A DNA stretch of 64,000 nucleotides, from assembly GCA_030037895.1 (NCBI GenBank), contig JASHPW010000064.1, positions 42,369-106,368 on the forward strand, given 5' to 3'. Position 1 is the stretch's first letter; each line of letters starts with the position of its first letter. The notes under the pieces are model-generated. The model was not told where the DNA came from, searched no databases, and saw nothing but the letters and a program-made list of their open reading frames with translations. The stretch is from Xanthobacteraceae bacterium. Its GTDB lineage: Bacteria; Pseudomonadota; Alphaproteobacteria; Rhizobiales; Xanthobacteraceae. Of the stretch, positions 63,654 through 64,000 are shown piece after piece. The position numbers were made by a program, and so were the translations under genes.

Positions 63654-64000
63654 CTTCCCGCCGCTGGCAGGCCGCGCGCCTTACCCGCGCCTTCCAGGAA
63701 GCCACGCACGATGGCGAACAATTCCGGCTCGTCGAGCAGGAAGGCGTCGTGCCCCTTGTCGGTCGCGATCTCGGCGAAGGAGACGCGGGCGCCGGCGGCG
63801 TTGAGCGCGTGGACGATGGCGCGCGATTCCGGCGTCGGGAACAGCCAATCGCTGGTGAACGAGATGACGCAGAACCGCGTCGGCGTGCCGCGAAAGGCGT
63901 TGGCGACGACGCCGTCATAGTCGGCGGCGAGATCGAAATAATCCATGGCCCGGGTCAGATAGAGATAGGAATTGGCGTCGAAGCGCTCGACGAAGGTGAT
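63650..64000 (-). CDS. metX: Homoserine O-acetyltransferase MetX, C-terminal part (runs off the edge)
   Basis: The visible 116 C-terminal residues show [19 protein letters not shown], where Asp is the catalytic acid, and [16 protein letters not shown] with the catalytic His. MetX transfers an acyl group to homoserine. The gene continues past position 64000. Its stop overlaps the start of metW by GTGA. This is a second, unrelated enzyme for the step that the MetA-like gene at 345-1385 should catalyse. Confidence 0.92.
   Translation of the reverse strand: MTFVERFDANSYLYLTRAMDYFDLAADYDGVVANAFRGTPTRFCVISFTSDWLFPTPESRAIVHALNAAGARVSFAEIATDKGHDAFLLDEPELFAIVRGFLEGAGKARGLPAAGR

Overview
The window is about 64 kb of high-GC chromosomal DNA, most likely from an alphaproteobacterium of the order Hyphomicrobiales, near Bradyrhizobiaceae or Xanthobacteraceae. 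This rests on gene families and synteny: DUF2849-cysI-DUF934, MetX-MetW coupling, a Bradyrhizobium-type amino acid:[carrier protein] ligase, DUF1445, DUF2478, and two complete LIV-type ABC operons. I see no rRNA, CRISPR array or prophage. There is one tRNA (CAU anticodon, near 62.4 kb).
Region by region. 0-2.7 kb: rpmJ and a metY-metA sulfur-assimilation pair, all leftward. 2.9-13.9 kb: an unusual biosynthetic neighbourhood with two free-standing carrier proteins, an adenylating ligase, a FabG-like reductase, a GNAT-like acyltransferase, a truncated seryl-tRNA-synthetase-like ligase that should charge a carrier protein, an acyl-CoA-dehydrogenase-like flavoprotein, a luciferase-like monooxygenase, a FATP-type acyl-CoA synthetase and a lactonase-like MBL hydrolase. 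14-18.8 kb: LIV operon 1 (K-H-M-G-F). 18.8-21.6 kb: a class III cyclase/TPR protein and a DUF1932 dehydrogenase whose gene carries an in-frame palindromic insertion. 21.8-22.8 kb: a small foreign-looking patch with a short antitoxin-like gene, a terminator, a Fic enzyme and direct repeats resembling an IS end. 22.9-25.5 kb: DUF2849-cysI-DUF934 sulfite reductase operon. 25.7-42.8 kb: housekeeping and stress genes (ParB-like, duplicated coiled-coil membrane protein, amidase, EmrAB-type efflux, phasin, second MFS pump, hydrolases, Ntn hydrolase, aldo-keto reductase, methyltransferase, DUF2478, DipZ).
42.8-59.8 kb is a catabolic island. A leftward flavin reductase, a rightward gamma-glutamyltransferase homologue and cupin, a leftward set hpaB-coxM-marR, and a long rightward set coxS-coxL-livKHMGF-dehydrogenase-FAH hydrolase-polysaccharide deacetylase-binding protein surround a MarR regulator. 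Four promoters carry the same 15-bp near-palindrome (consensus GCTATGTAACATAGC), which I read as one local regulon controlled by the MarR protein. The enzymes suggest uptake and oxidative breakdown of an aromatic or N-heterocyclic compound; the substrate cannot be named from sequence.
59.9-62.3 kb holds a PHBH-type monooxygenase, a PaaI thioesterase and a broken EamA transporter. 62.3-64 kb holds the tRNA, a PAS protein with an apparent 1-nt frameshift near its C terminus, metW, and the 3' part of metX running off the edge. The window therefore carries two different homoserine-activating enzymes, MetA-like at the left end and MetX at the right.
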